Source of the DNA: DAHUXD01 sp963736455
GTDB taxonomy: Bacteria > Acidobacteriota > Thermoanaerobaculia > UBA5066 > Gp7-AA6
Reading direction: 5' to 3'
DNA: 64,000 bases
NCBI GenBank assembly: GCA_963736455.1
Contig: CAVTON010000001.1
Span: 1,860,001 to 1,924,000 of the forward strand
The notes below the pieces were generated by a model, which saw nothing but the letters and a program-made list of their open reading frames with translations, ran no database searches and was not told the origin of the DNA. Position 1 is the first letter of the stretch; the number at the start of each line of letters is the position of its first letter. Of this stretch, positions 60,706 to 64,000 are shown piece after piece. A program made the translations under genes and the position numbers.

Positions 60706-60858
60706 ATGAAACAGAATCCCAAGCCTCCGGCCCCGCCCGCCTCCGAGCGCCGCGACAGCGCCGAACGCCGCGCCGACGACCGCCGCGCGCACGCCCGCTT
60801 CGAGCCGGCGCGCACCGAGCGCACCGATCGCCGGCAGGGCGAGCGCCGCCGCCCTTGA
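60706..60858 (+). CDS. Small basic low-complexity protein, about 50 residues (uncertain)
   Basis: Not recognised. Rich in Arg, Pro, Ala and Glu, with repeated ERRDSAERRADDRR-type segments. AGGAAG lies 9 nt before ATG 60706; an ATG at 60682 would add eight residues. The high arginine content is easily produced by chance in GC-rich DNA, so this may not be a gene. Confidence 0.3.
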   Translation: MKQNPKPPAPPASERRDSAERRADDRRAHARFEPARTERTDRRQGERRRP

Positions 60859-60899
60859 TCGCCGCCGCGCCCGGGGCCCGGTCTCGCCCGGTCCTGAAC

Positions 60900-60905
60900 T
60901 AGACT
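60900..60905 (+). promoter_or_regulatory. -10 element of the M24 peptidase gene
   Basis: TAGACT, 10 nt before ATG 60916, no Shine-Dalgarno. Confidence 0.55.
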
Positions 60906-60915
60906 CTCGCGACGT

Positions 60916-62121
60916 ATGGCCCTGACGCGACGACTCTGGATGACGGCCTCGGGCGCCGCCGCGGCGGCCGTCATCGCGCCGGCGGCCGCTCCCGCCTCCG
61001 CGCCGACGCCGCCTCCGCTGCCGCCCCCGCTGCCCGCCGACGCATTTCGCGACCGCCAGGCGCGCTTGCGCGCGGGGGCGAAGGCCGCCGGCCTGACCGC
61101 GCTCTTCGTCACGCCCTCCACCAACCTGGCCTGGGCCGCCAACCTCGCGATCGGCCGCAGCGAACGACTGACGGCCCTCGTTCTGGTCGTGGACGGCCCC
61201 GCCGTTCTCGTGACGCCGTCTTTCGAGGCCGACAATCATCGGCGCGACGCCGTCGTCGACGACATCGTGCCGTGGAAAGAGGACGAAGACCCGATCGCGG
61301 CGGTGGTCCGCATCGCTCCGCGCGGAGCCGTCGGCATCGAAGGAACGACGGCGTACGACACGGTCGTCCGCCTGACGGCCGCCGGCCCTCTCGAGCCCCG
61401 CGACGCCAGCGAAGCGTTCGACGCGCTGCGGCGGATCAAGAGCGCCGAGGAACAGTCCTTCATCCGTGAAGCGGCGCGGCGCACGAACCTCGCGATCGAG
61501 GCCACGCACCGGACCCTCGCGACCGGCAGGACCGAGGGGGAAATCTCGGCGGCTTTGGAAGACGCGTTCCAGGCCCTGGGCGTGCGCGGCGGCGGCCTCG
61601 TGCAGTTCGGCCCCTCGGCGGCCTTTCCGCACGGCGCGCCCGGCGAACGCCGTCTCGCCCGGGGCGACGTCGTTCTCATCGACGCCGGCTGCAAGGTGCA
61701 CGGCTACAACTCCGACGTCACGCGGACCGTGTCGTTCGGGCCGCCCTCCGACGAGCTGCGCCGCGTCTATGCCGCGGTCGATCGCGCACAGCGGGCCGGC
61801 ATCGAGGCGCTGCGCTCGGGGGCGAGCGGCGAGGCCGTGGATCACGCCGCCCGCAGGGTGATCGAGGAAGCGGGCTGGGGAGACGAATTCACCCATCGGC
61901 TCGGACACGGGCTCGGCATGGACGGGCACGAGTCGCCGTATCTGGTCCGAGGCAACGGCGCGGCACTCTCGCCGGGCAACACGGTGACGGTCGAGCCCGG
62001 AATCTACCTGCCCGGCAAGTTCGGAGTGCGCATCGAAGACGATTACGCGGTTCGCGAATCGGCGCCGGCCGGCGCGCTCTCGGCCCGGCCCGCCGAGCTC
62101 GTCGTGCTGAAGGCCCGCTGA
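60916..62121 (+). CDS. Exported Xaa-Pro aminopeptidase-like M24 metallopeptidase
   Basis: A 401-residue pita-bread fold peptidase with an N-terminal creatinase-like domain (about 45-170). All five metal ligands are present: Asp256 in VVLIDAGC, Asp267 in YNSDVTRTV, His331 in RLGHGLGMDGHE, Glu360 in TVEPGIYLPG and Glu374 in GVRIEDD. The N-terminus MALTRRLWMTASGAAAAAV resembles a twin-arginine or Sec signal, and a Pro/Ala-rich linker follows, so it probably acts in the periplasm on proline-containing peptides. The beta-propeller gene begins 12 nt after its stop. Confidence 0.92.
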   Translation: MALTRRLWMTASGAAAAAVIAPAAAPASAPTPPPLPPPLPADAFRDRQARLRAGAKAAGLTALFVTPSTNLAWAANLAIGRSERLTALVLVVDGPAVLVTPSFEADNHRRDAVVDDIVPWKEDEDPIAAVVRIAPRGAVGIEGTTAYDTVVRLTAAGPLEPRDASEAFDALRRIKSAEEQSFIREAARRTNLAIEATHRTLATGRTEGEISAALEDAFQALGVRGGGLVQFGPSAAFPHGAPGERRLARGDVVLIDAGCKVHGYNSDVTRTVSFGPPSDELRRVYAAVDRAQRAGIEALRSGASGEAVDHAARRVIEEAGWGDEFTHRLGHGLGMDGHESPYLVRGNGAALSPGNTVTVEPGIYLPGKFGVRIEDDYAVRESAPAGALSARPAELVVLKAR

Positions 62122-62133
62122 GGAGATCGACCG

Positions 62134-63471
62134 ATGCTCAACGCGGCTCTCGCGGTGCTTCTCGCCTTGCAGTCGGCCTCCGGTTCCCCGAACGTGGCGT
62201 CTCCCCCGCCCTCCTCGTCGAACCCCGGCGGCGCCGTCAACCCGCCGTCGCCCGGCTACGCGCCGCCGGCTTCCGAATACGTCCCGGCGCCCGGAGAGGC
62301 GCCGGCTCCGGCCGAGGCGCCTGCCTCCTCCGAGCCCGCCCCCGTTCCGACGAGGCCGCCGGCGCGCGCCGCGACCCCGACGCCGGCGCCTCGCGCCGTT
62401 CCGACCCCCGGACCGCGACCCTCCGGCAACAGCCTGTTCGTCGTGAACAAGACCGACGACTCCGTTTCGATCCTCGACGCGTCGACCGGACGGCCGCGCT
62501 TCACCGTTCCGGTCGATCCCGGGCCTCACGAGGTCGAGACGTTCGCGGATGGGCGCCTGGCCGCGGTCTCGAGCTACGGACGCAGGGGCGCGCCCGGACG
62601 GACCGTCTCGCTCGTGGACGTCGGCTCGGGCAAGGTCCTCTCGAAGATCGACATCGGCGAAGGATCGCGTCCGCACGGCCTGAAGGCGCTCCGGGACGGC
62701 CGGCTGCTCGTGACCGCCGAGGGCGTCCGTGAGCTCGCCGTGGTCGATCCCCGCGAGGGGAAGGTCGTCGCGCGGTACCCGACCGGACACGACATCTCGC
62801 ACCTCGTGGACGCTTCGCCGGACGGCAGGCGCGCCTTCGTGACGTCTCTATCGGCCGGCGTCGTGACGGTCATCGACCTCCGAACGGGCAAGGTGATCAA
62901 GGACATTCCGACGGGCAAGGGCGCCGAGGGGCTCGACGTCACGCCCGACGGACGCGAGGTTTGGGTCGCCAACCGCGCCGCCAACACGATCAGCGTCATC
63001 GACGTCAAGACGCTCGCGCCCGTCTTCACGATTCCGGCCTCGGAGTTTCCGATCCGGGTCAAGATCACGCCCGACGGCCGCCGCGCCGTCGTCACCTTCA
63101 CCGGATCCGGCGACGTCCGCGTCTACGACACCGCGACGCGCGCCGAGAAGGCGAGGGTTGGGATCGGACGGGATGCCGTCTCGAACACGGAGTCGCGGGT
63201 CTTCCACAACCGCTTCGGCAAAAGCCCGGCGCCGGTGGGATTGCTGATCTCGCCCGATGGCCGCCGTGCATTCGTCTCCGCCGCATACGCGGACGTCGTC
63301 GCCGTCATCGATCTCGACAAGATGCGCGTGGAGGACGCGTGGACCGCGGGGCGGGAGCCGGACGGCCTCGCCCTGAGCATCGGAGTCCAGCCCACGCCGG
63401 TGCCGGCCGGCCCGAGACGGCATTTCGCTCCGACTCCGCCGCGCATGGCGACGCCCCGCCCGCGCGGATAG
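62134..63471 (+). CDS. Exported YVTN-type beta-propeller protein
   Basis: A 445-residue protein. Signal peptide (about 1-18), then a long Pro/Ala/Ser-rich spacer (about 19-98), then a seven-bladed propeller of YVTN/40-residue repeats (VVNKTDDSVSILDASTG, VVDPREGKVVARYPTGHD, VIDLRTGKVIKDIPTGKG, VIDVKTLAPVFTIP). Such propellers bind ligands or act as scaffolds, and no catalytic residue is evident. The ATG has an AGGAG ribosome site and is 12 nt after the M24 stop, so the two probably form an operon. Confidence 0.85.
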   Translation: MLNAALAVLLALQSASGSPNVASPPPSSSNPGGAVNPPSPGYAPPASEYVPAPGEAPAPAEAPASSEPAPVPTRPPARAATPTPAPRAVPTPGPRPSGNSLFVVNKTDDSVSILDASTGRPRFTVPVDPGPHEVETFADGRLAAVSSYGRRGAPGRTVSLVDVGSGKVLSKIDIGEGSRPHGLKALRDGRLLVTAEGVRELAVVDPREGKVVARYPTGHDISHLVDASPDGRRAFVTSLSAGVVTVIDLRTGKVIKDIPTGKGAEGLDVTPDGREVWVANRAANTISVIDVKTLAPVFTIPASEFPIRVKITPDGRRAVVTFTGSGDVRVYDTATRAEKARVGIGRDAVSNTESRVFHNRFGKSPAPVGLLISPDGRRAFVSAAYADVVAVIDLDKMRVEDAWTAGREPDGLALSIGVQPTPVPAGPRRHFAPTPPRMATPRPRG

Positions 63472-63505
63472 CTGGTTCTCCGGTTCCACGAGCCTCGGCC
63501 GGAGG

Positions 63506-63511
63506 TAGAGT
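63506..63511 (+). promoter_or_regulatory. -10 element of the NagX-like gene
   Basis: TAGAGT, 6 nt before an in-frame ATT at 63518. The geometry fits a leaderless start at the ATT codon. Confidence 0.4.
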
Positions 63512-63517
63512 CTCTCC

Positions 63518-64000
63518 ATTCCGAACGCTCCCGGCGCGCGCCTCGACTCCGTGGACGTCCTGCGCGGCGCCGCCATCGCCGGCATGATCGTCGTCAACGA
63601 CCCGGGGACGTGGTCCTCGGTCTACCCGCCGCTGCTCCACGCCGAATGGGACGGATGGACGTATACCGACACGATCTTTCCGTTCTTCCTGTTTCTCGTG
63701 GGCGTCTCGATGGCGCTCTCGCTCGGCCGCCGGCGGGCCGAGGGGACACCGCCTCGTTCGATCCTCCGGCACCTCGCGTGGCGCGCGGCGGCCCTCGTCG
63801 CCCTCGGACTCGCGCTCAACCTCGCGGGGTTTCTCGCCCTCCACCGCGACCACTTCCGGTATCCCGGCATCCTGCAGCGCATCGGCCTCTGCGTCCTCGT
63901 CGCGGGCGCGATCGAGCTGGCCGGCGGAGTCCGGGGGTCGGCGGCTGCCGCCGCGATCCTCCTCGCCGGCTATGCGCTCCTCCTCGGCAAGGGCCCGCTC
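63518..64000 (+). CDS. NagX/HGSNAT-like membrane acyltransferase (N-terminal part)
   Basis: A multi-pass membrane protein cut by the window end. SVDVLRGAAIAGMIVVNDPG, HAEWDGWTYTDTIFPFFLFLVGVSMALS and YPGILQRIG match the COG4299/DUF5009 family related to heparan-alpha-glucosaminide N-acetyltransferase. These are thought to acetylate or transport amino sugars such as glucosamine of the cell wall. The frame opens at TAG 63508. No ATG, GTG or TTG occurs before the GTG at 63551, which would start inside the conserved DSVDVLRG. The ATT at 63518, 6 nt after TAGAGT, is an alternative start; the 5' end is therefore uncertain. Confidence 0.8.
   Translation, partial: MPNAPGARLDSVDVLRGAAIAGMIVVNDPGTWSSVYPPLLHAEWDGWTYTDTIFPFFLFLVGVSMALSLGRRRAEGTPPRSILRHLAWRAAALVALGLALNLAGFLALHRDHFRYPGILQRIGLCVLVAGAIELAGGVRGSAAAAAILLAGYALLLGKGPL

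Overview
The window is a continuous stretch of very GC-rich bacterial chromosome, with strongly G/C-biased third codon positions. It combines a standard division/cell-wall cluster, menaquinone-type UbiE/MenG, an ECF sigma factor of the acidobacterial type paired with a TPR-bearing Ser/Thr kinase, a double-length ThyX homologue and many secreted proteins with S-layer-homology-like (SLH-like) tails. This mix points to an Acidobacteriota-like organism, perhaps Thermoanaerobaculia. That assignment is inference from gene content, not a database result. No rRNA, tRNA, CRISPR array, insertion sequence or phage gene was seen.

Layout. (1) 1-7341, minus strand: the dcw cluster mraZ-rsmH-ftsL-ftsI-murE-murF-mraY (mraY cut by the window edge), tightly packed with 4-nt start/stop overlaps, preceded by a sigma70-like promoter and four MraZ boxes. 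(2) 7484-14015, minus: a HhH-GPD DNA glycosylase, a SurA/PpiC-like periplasmic prolyl isomerase, mfd and an iscS-type cysteine desulfurase. (3) 14083-18880, minus: two large secreted beta-helix proteins with SLH-like tails. (4) 18922-22879: thyX-like gene, a pRiA4b ORF3-type gene, a dicarboxylate/cation symporter and a small hypothetical. (5) 23288-36188, plus: a run of secreted proteins (polymorphic-repeat protein, S8 protease, small exported protein, GH44-type glycoside hydrolase, sorbosone-dehydrogenase-like protein). All but the small one end in the same kind of cysteine-containing SLH-like cassette. (6) 36256-41639, minus: amidohydrolase, NTF2-like protein, frameshifted Ser/Thr kinase and its ECF sigma factor. 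(7) 41764-44142: another beta-helix/SLH gene, apparently frameshifted. (8) 44242-51178: two radical SAM enzymes, an LpxL-type acyltransferase, an M64 metallopeptidase, cysK, a small exported protein and a relic of a secreted-protein gene. (9) 51195-53957: a fourth beta-helix/SLH protein. (10) 54026-64000: acyl-CoA dehydrogenase, ubiE/menG, ettA, a 49-bp tandem repeat array, MBL-fold hydrolase, DUF983, M24 peptidase, beta-propeller protein and the start of a NagX-like membrane acyltransferase.

Two themes stand out. First, eight secreted proteins within 40 kb share a C-terminal triplicated SLH-like cassette with conserved cysteines. It is fused to very different front ends (beta-helix, protease, glycosidase, sugar dehydrogenase), with module shuffling and near-identical DNA between some tails. 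This looks like a common surface-attachment system for extracellular enzymes and adhesins. Second, a dozen or more genes have a TANNNT hexamer only 7-12 nt before the start codon and no Shine-Dalgarno sequence, suggesting pervasive leaderless or near-leaderless transcription. Many of the secreted-protein genes instead carry leaders with Shine-Dalgarno sites and hairpins.
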